A DNA stretch of 6,035 nt. Source: Bryobacterales bacterium (lineage in GTDB: Bacteria; Acidobacteriota; Terriglobia; Bryobacterales; Bryobacteraceae). Position 1 is the stretch's first letter; each line of letters starts with the position of its first letter. The DNA lies in contig DOZZ01000119.1 of NCBI GenBank assembly GCA_003517725.1, forward strand, positions 20,457-26,491. Reading direction: 5' to 3'. This document shows, piece by piece, positions 1 through 4,377 of the stretch. The notes below the pieces were generated by a model, which saw nothing but the letters and a program-made list of their open reading frames with translations, was not told the origin of the DNA and did not search any database. The position numbers and the translations under genes were made by a program.

Positions 1-164
1 GCCAGGTTGCAGCGGCGGATCGGAACGATATGGGCCAGCACCGGATGATCGGTAGAGAGGACGCCCGAAGCGAGCATTTTCCATTCCCGCAACCGACGAT
101 GGGCGGCTTTAGAGGCTCTACGAACGCGGGTGGTCAGCGCCTTCCGCGAAGTGTTTTCCGGCAT
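1..164 (-). CDS. Radical SAM protein, N-terminus only (runs off the window)
   Basis: Only the first 54 codons are present, read leftwards from an ATG at 164. In-frame stop TAG (179-177) lies just upstream, so this ATG is the first usable start; no clear Shine-Dalgarno sequence is visible. The N-terminus is basic (about 30 residues rich in Arg, Ala and Lys). It is followed by DHPVLAHIVPIRRCNL, ending at the window edge. This is the strand that precedes the CxxxCxxC 4Fe-4S motif in many radical SAM enzymes (typically RRCNLxCxYC); Cys52 would be the first cluster ligand, and the remaining two lie outside the window. Radical SAM enzymes cleave S-adenosylmethionine to a 5'-deoxyadenosyl radical. 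The substrate cannot be told from this fragment. The family call rests on one motif, but it is a distinctive one. The gene diverges from the small gene starting at 341. Confidence 0.75.
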   Translation of the reverse strand, partial: MPENTSRKALTTRVRRASKAAHRRLREWKMLASGVLSTDHPVLAHIVPIRRCNL

Positions 165-223
165 GAGTGTAAAGGACTATTAGACCACATGCGCGGTTGC
201 TTCTTTGCTTTCCGGCACTTCCG

Positions 224-257
224 CCGCACCGGCCCCTGAAACCGGCGGCCGGTGCGG
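224..257. repeat. GC-rich perfect inverted repeat in divergent intergenic region
   Basis: The arms CCGCACCGGCC (224-234) and GGCCGGTGCGG (247-257) are perfectly complementary over 11 bp, with a 12-nt loop and a possible outer G.U pair. The repeat lies between the divergent radical SAM gene and the gene at 341. No T-tract follows on either strand, so it does not look like an intrinsic terminator. It could be a protein-binding site, a leader hairpin of the radical SAM transcript, or a dispersed palindromic repeat. Confidence 0.6.
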
Positions 258-280
258 TTCGTCACACCCGGAAGATTCTC

Positions 281-310
281 TTGCCGAGCCCCCAAATGGA
301 CCGTTATACT
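281..310 (+). promoter_or_regulatory. Candidate sigma-70-type promoter for the gene at 341
   Basis: TTGCCG (281-286, 4/6 match to TTGACA) is followed after 18 nt by TATACT (305-310, 5/6 match to TATAAT). Transcription would start near 317, giving a leader of about 24 nt before the ATG at 341. This would exclude the alternative in-frame ATG at 296. It is a consensus match only. Confidence 0.45.
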
Positions 311-319
311 GCTCTTTTC

Positions 320-335
320 GGCCAGCCTGCTGGCC
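320..335. promoter_or_regulatory. 16-bp palindrome, possible operator, just before the ATG at 341
   Basis: GGCCAGC (320-326) and GCTGGCC (329-335) form a perfect 7-bp inverted repeat around CT. It sits between the predicted transcription start (about 317) and the start codon at 341. That position suits a repressor site, or a short hairpin limiting ribosome access. Because the adjacent gene looks like a helix-turn-helix protein, autoregulation is an obvious guess but is not shown. Confidence 0.4.
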
Positions 336-340
336 CACCG

Positions 341-619
341 ATGTCTGAAAACATGCTGGTCCGCGACGATTCCGATACTCTGGCGCCCCAACGGGAAGCC
401 GCCTTCTTCTATGGGCTATGGCTGCGCGGCCACTCGGCCGAAGCGCTGCGCCAGGATATTGACATCCCCCGCACCATTCTGAACAAGTGGCTCAAGGCCA
501 AGGATTTCCAGCACGACTTCCGGGAAGACCTGCAGCGCGTCTACGAATACCGCAAGCAGGTATTGGCGGTCTTTGACGCGCTGGTCAGCAACGAGCAGAA
601 TCGCGCTCAGCTGCAGTAG
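341..619 (+). CDS. Small helix-turn-helix-like hypothetical protein
   Basis: The product is 92 residues. I do not recognise a named family. Residues about 16-53 read as three short helices: AAFFYGLWLRG, then SAEALRQDIDIP, then RTILNKWLKAKDF. This is the layout of a small helix-turn-helix, like those in transposase or terminase-small-subunit DNA-binding domains. The remainder is a charged helix (DFREDLQRVYEYRKQVLAVFDALV). An in-frame ATG at 296 would add 15 residues, but it lies upstream of the transcription start predicted from TTGCCG/TATACT, so 341 is preferred. No Shine-Dalgarno sequence precedes either start. The 3' end overlaps the convergent amidotransferase gene by 35 bp. A DNA-binding role is inferred from predicted helix pattern only. 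Confidence 0.65.
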   Translation: MSENMLVRDDSDTLAPQREAAFFYGLWLRGHSAEALRQDIDIPRTILNKWLKAKDFQHDFREDLQRVYEYRKQVLAVFDALVSNEQNRAQLQ

Positions 620-1256
620 CCAGAGCCTCAAATAACGCGCGCTGCCGCGCCATCGCAGTCACTTGGTTCTCCGGATGCCACTGCACGGCCAGCACGAAGC
701 GCGCGCCTTCCAGTTCCATGCCCTCCACCGTCTCGTCTTGTTCAGCCACCGCGCTGATCTTTAGACCGCGTCCGGGTTGTTTCACGGCCTGATGGTGCCG
801 CGAATTGACGGGCAGGGGCTCGGTCCCAACAATCTGCGCCAAATGTGAACCGGGCATCACGCGGACACGGTGCGCCGGCGCGGCTTTATCGGCGGTGCGA
901 TGCACATGCCCGTCCATATGCTGCTGCAGGGAACCGCCTTGCGCCACGTTCAGCAACTGCAGGCCGCGGCAGATCGCCAGCACTGGCATATCGCGCGCGA
1001 TGGCCTGCGCCAGAAGATCGAGCTCCATCCGGTCGCGAGCGTCTTCCGAAGGCTCGGTGCGCGGATCGCGTTCTTCTCCATAGAGCGCGGGGTTCACGTC
1101 CGAGCCGCCGGTCAGCACCAGTGCGTCGATCTGGTCGATGGCGACGGGCTTTCTGGTAAAACTGATCACGGGCTCCAGACCCACCAGCCGCAGCGCGTCG
1201 GCATAGGGCGCGGCTTTGTCGGATTTACTGGCGGTCAGGCCCACGCGTCTTGACAT
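585..1256 (-). CDS. Class I glutamine amidotransferase, PuuD/peptidase C26-like (gamma-glutamyl-GABA hydrolase type)
   Basis: The product is 223 residues. It has the class I glutamine amidotransferase fold signature: DALVLTGGSDVNPALYG near 44-60, the nucleophile elbow PVLAICRGLQLLNV with catalytic Cys96, and QWHPE with His194 and Glu196. The GGSDVxPxxY and CRGxQxxNV patterns match the C26 branch. In that branch PuuD hydrolyses gamma-glutamyl-gamma-aminobutyrate in putrescine breakdown and related enzymes hydrolyse other gamma-glutamyl conjugates. E. coli PuuD is about 254 residues, so this is a compact member. Start at 1256 is supported by AGGA (1269-1266) nine bases upstream. No other puu genes are nearby, so the true substrate is open. 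It is cytosolic, with no signal peptide. It diverges from the transporter at 1281 across 24 bp and overlaps the convergent gene ending at 619. Confidence 0.88.
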   Translation of the reverse strand: MSRRVGLTASKSDKAAPYADALRLVGLEPVISFTRKPVAIDQIDALVLTGGSDVNPALYGEERDPRTEPSEDARDRMELDLLAQAIARDMPVLAICRGLQLLNVAQGGSLQQHMDGHVHRTADKAAPAHRVRVMPGSHLAQIVGTEPLPVNSRHHQAVKQPGRGLKISAVAEQDETVEGMELEGARFVLAVQWHPENQVTAMARQRALFEALATAAERDSARC

Positions 1257-1279
1257 AAGTTGCTATCCTGCATTCTAAA
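1250..1279 (+). promoter_or_regulatory. Possible promoter for the transporter gene
   Basis: A perfect TTGACA (1250-1255) is followed after 18 nt by TCTAAA (1274-1279, 4/6 match to TATAAT). The -35 box overlaps the start codon of the divergent amidotransferase gene. Transcription would begin near 1286, downstream of the ATG at 1281. If real, this promoter argues for translation from GTG 1314. The -10 match is weak. Confidence 0.3.
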
Positions 1280-1280
1280 C

Positions 1281-2015
1281 ATGAGGATCGGCCAACCGGA
1301 AGCTCGCGCGGCGGTGACGGCTGAGCCCGTGCGCCCCGTACGCCAATACCGCTACCTGGACCTGCTGATCAATATCTTTGTAGTGGTGCTGTTGGTCTCG
1401 AACCTGATCGCGGCGAAGATCACGCAAGTCGGTCCGCTGGTCTTCAGCGCGGCGCAGATGTTGTTCCCCATCACCTACATCTTCGGCGACATCTTCACCG
1501 AAGTGTACGGCTACGGCGCCTCGCGCAAAGCTATCTGGATCGGCTTTCTGTCCTCCATTCTGCTGGCAATTCTCGGGCTGTTCGCCGTGTACCTGCCGCC
1601 GGCGCAGGCCTTCCACAACCAGGAAGCTTTTAAGACCATTTTCGGCATTGTCCCGCGCGTGATCGCGGCCAGTCTGATCGCCTATTTTGCCGGCGAGTTC
1701 GCCAACTCCTTCACCTTGGCGAAGCTGAAATTGCTGACGAACGGCAAGCACCTGTGGACGCGGACGGTAGGCTCGACCATCGTGGGGCAGGGCGTCGACA
1801 CTGTGCTGGTGATGGTGCTGCTGTTCGCCGGTTCGCAGCCGCCGAGTTTGATCGTGCGCCTGATCCTCTCGGGCTACATGTTCAAAGTGGTGTACGAGGT
1901 GATCGCGACCCCGCTCACGTATGCCGTAGTGAATTTTCTGAAGCGCGCGGAGGGCGTCGACTACTACGACCGCCACACCAACTTCAGCCCGTTCCACGTG
2001 GGAAGCGGCCTATAA
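1281..2015 (+). CDS. yhhQ: Queuosine-precursor transporter, YhhQ/VUT family
   Basis: The product is a 244-residue integral membrane protein with about six hydrophobic segments, near 27-46, 50-70, 83-105, 117-137, 156-183 and 188-212. Family signatures visible are VSNLIAAKI, FPITYIFGDIFTEVYGYG (acidic Asp70 and Glu74), FAGEFANS and STIVGQGVDT. Together they are typical of PF02592, whose E. coli member YhhQ imports preQ0/preQ1 for making queuosine in tRNA. Length is slightly above E. coli YhhQ (about 221). The extra residues are a non-conserved hydrophilic N-terminus, so the start is uncertain. TTG at 1260, ATG at 1281 and GTG at 1314 are all in frame; only GTG 1314 has a purine-rich GGAAG (1298-1302) upstream. 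The TAA stop lies inside the TATAAT box of the following tRNA gene. Confidence 0.88.
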   Translation: MRIGQPEARAAVTAEPVRPVRQYRYLDLLINIFVVVLLVSNLIAAKITQVGPLVFSAAQMLFPITYIFGDIFTEVYGYGASRKAIWIGFLSSILLAILGLFAVYLPPAQAFHNQEAFKTIFGIVPRVIAASLIAYFAGEFANSFTLAKLKLLTNGKHLWTRTVGSTIVGQGVDTVLVMVLLFAGSQPPSLIVRLILSGYMFKVVYEVIATPLTYAVVNFLKRAEGVDYYDRHTNFSPFHVGSGL

Positions 2016-2016
2016 T
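2011..2016 (+). promoter_or_regulatory. Consensus -10 box (TATAAT) for tRNA-Arg
   Basis: A perfect TATAAT lies 11 bases before the tRNA 5' end, predicting transcription start near 2023 and a leader of about 5 nt. No good -35 box is seen 16-18 nt upstream. The hexamer contains the TAA stop (2013-2015) of the transporter gene. Confidence 0.55.
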
Positions 2017-2027
2017 GGCTGGTACGT

Positions 2028-2104
2028 GCGCCCGTAGCTCAGTTGGATAGAGCGGCTGGCTTCGAACCAGTAGGCCGGGAGTTCGAGTCTCTCCGGGCGC
2101 ACCA
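2028..2104 (+). tRNA. tRNA-Arg, anticodon TCG (reads CGA), CCA end encoded
   Basis: A full cloverleaf can be drawn. The acceptor stem is GCGCCCG (2028-2034) with CGGGCGC (2094-2100), all seven pairs perfect. The D-arm is GCTC-AGTTGGATA-GAGC. The anticodon stem is GCTGG/CCAGT around loop CTTCGAA, placing TCG at positions 34-36 after U33. A short variable loop follows, then the T-arm GGGAG-TTCGAGT-CTCTC. Discriminator A2101 and an encoded CCA (2102-2104) complete it. Total 77 nt including CCA. No terminator is evident before the gene at 2139, so it may share a transcript with that gene. Confidence 0.95.
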
Positions 2105-2138
2105 CTCCTGAACTCGCATTCGTGAGAGAGTAGAACCC

Positions 2139-2381
2139 ATGGCAGACGAAGACATTCACGCAGAACTCGCCCGGCTGAAAGCCGAAAACGAAGCGCTCAA
2201 AAAGAAGGGCAGCGGCCCGGTATCGATGAAGGTCAGCGAAAAGGGCGGCGTCTCGGTTTACGGGCTCGGTCGTTTCCCCGTCACGCTGTACCAGGAACAA
2301 TGGCTGAAGCTGCTCGGAATGGCCAATGAGATCAAGACGTTCATCGAAGAGAATCGCGCGAAGCTGAAGGTCAAGGACTAG
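2139..2381 (+). CDS. Conserved small coiled-coil protein of unknown function
   Basis: The product is 80 residues, cytosolic, with no membrane segment. Residues 5-22 (DIHAELARLKAENEALKK) form a leucine-zipper-like coiled coil. After a Gly/Ser/Pro linker comes KVSEKGGVSVYGLGRFPVTL (31-50), then an amphipathic helix, QEQWLKLLGMANEIKTFIEEN. I recognise the SEKGxVSVYGLGRFPVTLYxEQW block as a recurrent hypothetical-protein signature, but know no function. The layout of a coiled coil plus a short beta segment and a helix suggests an oligomeric adaptor or regulator. A GAGAG run (2126-2130) eight bases before the ATG serves as ribosome binding site. It lies 34 bases after the tRNA-Arg gene on the same strand. 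It converges with the toxin-antitoxin operon; the 66-bp gap between them holds no clear terminator. Confidence 0.85.
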   Translation: MADEDIHAELARLKAENEALKKKGSGPVSMKVSEKGGVSVYGLGRFPVTLYQEQWLKLLGMANEIKTFIEENRAKLKVKD

Positions 2382-2447
2382 GCAGGGCGATTTATTTCGG
2401 GCCTTCGCTCGGGGGGAACCGCGACAATTGATGAGCAACCTTCGGGT

Positions 2448-2831
2448 TCAATAGCTCGGCACCTCAAGATCCAGCTCAGGGATCATGTGGAAGTGCTTTC
2501 GGTTTCTCGAAACCAGGGTGAGGCCCTCCTGAATCGCGGTTGCGGCGATCAGCGCATCAAAGGTTCCGAGGCCGTCCGTTCTCGCATATTGCTTGAGCAG
2601 CTCGTACGCCAAGCCTGTAATCTGCGCATTGAGCTCCGCATGCACCGGATAGGTGTTAATGAGGCTGTCAATGCCGTCAGCGTCGCGCTGGTTCCGAGCC
2701 CCAACTATGAGCTCATGTGCGGTAACGATTGAAATTGTAATGTCATCGAGAGAATCGACATAGCTCGCGGCGGCCGCGACCCTCCGCGAGACGTCGACCA
2801 TGACATCCGTATCGATCAGGTAACGTGCCAT
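2448..2831 (-). CDS. vapC: VapC-type PIN-domain ribonuclease toxin
   Basis: The product is 127 residues, the usual size for a VapC toxin. Acidic active-site residues of the PIN fold are visible: Asp7 in YLIDTDV, Glu40 in AHELIVGAR and Asp92 in TFDALIAATA. The C-terminal block LTLVSRNRKHFHMIPELDLEVP (Asn110 in the fourth metal-site region) is typical of this branch. PIN toxins are Mg-dependent endoribonucleases that cut tRNA or rRNA and stop translation until neutralised by the partner antitoxin. The gene begins 11 bp after the antitoxin stop codon on the same strand, the expected antitoxin-toxin order. All catalytic positions are intact, so it should be active. The tRNA-Arg gene 344 bp away is probably unrelated to target choice. 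Confidence 0.92.
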   Translation of the reverse strand: MARYLIDTDVMVDVSRRVAAAASYVDSLDDITISIVTAHELIVGARNQRDADGIDSLINTYPVHAELNAQITGLAYELLKQYARTDGLGTFDALIAATAIQEGLTLVSRNRKHFHMIPELDLEVPSY

Positions 2832-2842
2832 GGCCGTCCGGG

Positions 2843-3067
2843 CTAGCCGCGCGGGTTATTGCGCAATGTGTTCACATAGCTCACGCCGTCGGCGATGTCG
2901 TCGCGATCGGCCCACATGCCATAGAAAGGAAGGTCCTTGATCGATCGTCGCCGGCGCGCAGGCTCGCTCTCTGTTGGCACGTACACTTCAACCAACGTGC
3001 CCTCCTTCATCGCCACATCTTCGAGGGGCCGAAAAACACCGTTCTCGTACTTCGCGGGGATTGTCAT
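2843..3067 (-). CDS. Antitoxin, DUF104/AF2212-like family
   Basis: The product is 74 residues. The N-terminal 31 residues, TIPAKYENGVFRPLEDVAMKEG then TLVEVYVP, match the pattern xxIxAxYENGVFxPLExVxLxEGxxVEV of PF01954 (DUF104, AF2212-like). These proteins sit beside PIN toxins as antitoxins. The C-terminal half (RRRRSIKDLPFYGMWADRDDIADGVSYVNTLR) is the probable toxin-binding tail. The WxDRxDIxDxxxYVNxLR shape is like VapB tails that wrap the PIN active site. Start chosen at ATG 3067 because the family homology begins there. A reading from 3133 would add 22 unconserved residues. An in-frame TTG at 3106 is preceded by GGAGGG at 3122-3117 and is a real alternative. The protein probably represses its own promoter with the toxin, through the inverted repeat upstream. 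Confidence 0.87.
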   Translation of the reverse strand: MTIPAKYENGVFRPLEDVAMKEGTLVEVYVPTESEPARRRRSIKDLPFYGMWADRDDIADGVSYVNTLRNNPRG

Positions 3068-3074
3068 GGCGTTA

Positions 3075-3107
3075 ATTGGGTATTGCCTGGGTGCGGCAAA
3101 ACCCAAT
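3075..3107. promoter_or_regulatory. Near-perfect 13-bp inverted repeat upstream of the antitoxin
   Basis: ATTGGGTATTGCC (3075-3087) and GGCAAAACCCAAT (3095-3107) are complementary at 12 of 13 positions around a 7-nt centre. It begins 7 bases upstream of the antitoxin ATG. As DNA it could be the operator bound by the toxin-antitoxin complex. As RNA it would be a hairpin placed between the GGAGGG ribosome-binding sequence and the ATG. Confidence 0.65.
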
Positions 3108-3123
3108 GTTGATCTACCCTCCG

Positions 3124-3151
3124 ATCGTAGCATTTTGGTGGAATTTGTCGG
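3124..3151 (-). promoter_or_regulatory. Weak candidate promoter for the toxin-antitoxin operon
   Basis: On the minus strand, CCGACA (3151-3146, 4/6 match) is spaced 16 nt from TACGAT (3129-3124, 4/6 match). Transcription would start near 3117, giving a leader of about 50 nt that contains the whole 3075-3107 inverted repeat. Both boxes are imperfect. Confidence 0.3.
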
Positions 3152-3377
3152 TCTTCAGGTCTTCCGCGCCGGCGAACTGAATCGAAAATAGTGCCTCCCG
3201 CCCAAAACGTGGCCCGCTCGTGCATGATTTTCGGTTCGCTCCGCTGTAAACTCTCGGTTGGTTCCGCTCGTCCGGTTTTTGCCTGTAAAAAAGGCGTTTA
3301 GACCGTTAAATCGGTCCCATTGAGACTGGTTTTGCCAGATCTCGTCATAAACCGGCGAGCGGAGCCAGCACACCACG
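3134..3377. other. Intergenic stretch without a convincing gene
   Basis: This 244-bp gap separates the toxin-antitoxin operon from the secreted-protein gene; both flanking genes are on the minus strand. It is visibly less GC-rich than the coding DNA, with several A and T runs. A 73-codon minus-strand open frame (3376-3155) has no ribosome binding site and no recognisable domain. The main content is the structured palindromic element at 3259-3367. A related GCTCCGCT word at 3238-3245 hints at further repeat units. Confidence 0.6.
3259..3367. repeat. 109-bp imperfect palindromic element with three internal hairpins
   Basis: The outer arms 3259-3281 and 3346-3367 are inverted copies, matching at 20 of 23 aligned positions with two mismatches and one single-base gap; the shared core is TCCGCTCG. 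Inside are three short stem-loops. First, TTTTT (3276-3280) can pair with the A-run at 3287-3292, or alternatively GCC (3281-3283) with GGC (3293-3295). Second, GACCGTTAAATCGGTC at 3301-3316. Third, CTGGTTTTGCCAG at 3326-3338. The whole can be drawn as a branched, cloverleaf-like fold on either strand. It begins 11 bases after the stop of the secreted-protein gene. It may be a transcript-end structure, a small MITE/REP-like repeat, or a structured RNA. Confidence 0.45.
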
Positions 3378-4301
3378 TCAGTGCCGCATGCCTGTCATGG
3401 CCACCGTCGTTGCCCCTCCCGCTGGCAACGGGTGGACGTGCATGGCGTGCGCCGACGCGCCCGGCGAGCTTTGCTGCGAACTGAAGAACAGGAAAAAATT
3501 GGAGCCCACCTCGACCGCTCTGCCGGCCGCTTCCACGTCGTCCATCACTTTGGAGGAGTTGATGCCGCTGCTTCCGTCAGCCATCGGCCAGTCGTTTTTG
3601 GACATCACCAGTACCGGCCGGACTTCCCACCAGATCGCTCCCGTATTCACGCTGGAATTATCGACCACGTGGCTATGATTCGGCGTGGGCACGAAGATCG
3701 GCGCTGTGGGCGCACCGGTCTTCCCCGTGGCGTGAAGCAGCACGGACAGATCCACTGAGGAAGCATGCATGGTGCATGTGCCGGGAACCGCGTTGTTCGG
3801 GTCGGGGCACTGTGTCGTGATAGCCGGGTTCACCGTCGTCTTCCAGGCTTCCGGAATAAAGCCGAACAGCGAGATCAGTGCATTACCCAGCGCCACACCG
3901 CAGAGTTCCGTGGGCCTCCCTCCACTCGGGCACGCCATGGCGTCGTTCGGGTTGGTGTCGTTGTCCACTGAGAACATCGGCACCAACACATAAAGATGGG
4001 CCGTGTGTTTGATGTCATGACCGGCCGGGTCCGCCGTGGGTTCGGTGATTACCTGGCAGATGGGCGTCTGCATTTCATTGGGATCGGATTGTGCCGCGAT
4101 TCCATTGAAATCCAGGTCCAGCGTGGGCTGGTCGACACAGTCGAAATTCTGCAGGTACGTGAAAGTAACTAACCGGCCGTTGCCGAAGCCGTTAGTTTGG
4201 TTGGCAGCCAGCGGCGCTTGAGCTAACAAGGCGCCGCTTGCAGCGCAGAGCATACCCACGCAAGCCGCGAGGGTCAAAGTCGATTCGCGATTGAGTAACA
4301 T
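3378..4301 (-). CDS. Secreted protein of unknown function, Cys- and His-containing, partner of the dihaem cytochrome
   Basis: The product is 307 residues. An N-terminal signal peptide is clear: short polar start, hydrophobic core TLAACVGMLCAASGALL (about 10-26) and AQA near 27-29. The mature part has six cysteines (55, 82, 124, 134, 165, 176), suggesting up to three disulphides in the periplasm or outside. Histidines are concentrated in HDIKHTAHLYVLVP (95-108), PTPNHSHVV (206-213) and AHAMHVHPLP (285-293), possibly a metal site. I do not recognise the family and assign no function. Start at 4301 is supported by AGAGGAA (4313-4307), with AGGA six bases upstream. It follows the dihaem cytochrome gene on the same strand after 76 bp, so it is probably co-transcribed and acts in the same compartment. 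Confidence 0.82.
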   Translation of the reverse strand: MLLNRESTLTLAACVGMLCAASGALLAQAPLAANQTNGFGNGRLVTFTYLQNFDCVDQPTLDLDFNGIAAQSDPNEMQTPICQVITEPTADPAGHDIKHTAHLYVLVPMFSVDNDTNPNDAMACPSGGRPTELCGVALGNALISLFGFIPEAWKTTVNPAITTQCPDPNNAVPGTCTMHASSVDLSVLLHATGKTGAPTAPIFVPTPNHSHVVDNSSVNTGAIWWEVRPVLVMSKNDWPMADGSSGINSSKVMDDVEAAGRAVEVGSNFFLFFSSQQSSPGASAHAMHVHPLPAGGATTVAMTGMRH

Positions 4302-4322
4302 ACGTTTTCCTCTTTTTTTGGC

Positions 4323-4355
4323 GCAGCAATCCTCACCTACACACGCGGATGCTGC
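4323..4355. repeat. Stem-loop between cytochrome and secreted-protein genes
   Basis: GCAGCAATCC (4323-4332) pairs with GGATGCTGC (4347-4355) over nine base pairs with one bulged A and a 14-nt loop. On the plus strand it is followed by TTTTCTT and looks like an intrinsic terminator, yet no plus-strand gene precedes it. On the minus strand, the direction of both flanking genes, it lies between stop and ribosome binding site and is followed by an A-run. It may act as an intercistronic mRNA-stability or processing element. Confidence 0.55.
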
Positions 4356-4377
4356 TTTTCTTGGAACTGATTCCGAG

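Noticed and set aside
1275..1997. 240-codon minus-strand open frame
   Set aside because: It is antisense to the transporter; its His/Gln/Arg/Asp-rich translation is typical of a shadow frame of a membrane protein gene.
2080..2104. tRNA 3' end as an integration (att) site for a toxin-antitoxin island
   Set aside because: I found no second copy of the tRNA 3' end in the window and no integrase gene. The adjacent conserved coiled-coil protein looks like core genome.
2010..2438. 142-codon minus-strand open frame
   Set aside because: It is antisense to the tRNA-Arg gene and to the conserved coiled-coil gene, both far better supported.
2437..2448. AACC-TTCG-GGTT mini-hairpin at the toxin gene 3' end as a terminator
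   Set aside because: The stem is only four base pairs and there is no T-tract on either strand; too weak to call.
3155..3376. 73-codon minus-strand open frame between the secreted-protein gene and the antitoxin
   Set aside because: It has no ribosome binding site or recognisable domain, and it runs through the palindromic repeat element. More likely chance translation of a structured repeat, though a decayed gene cannot be excluded.
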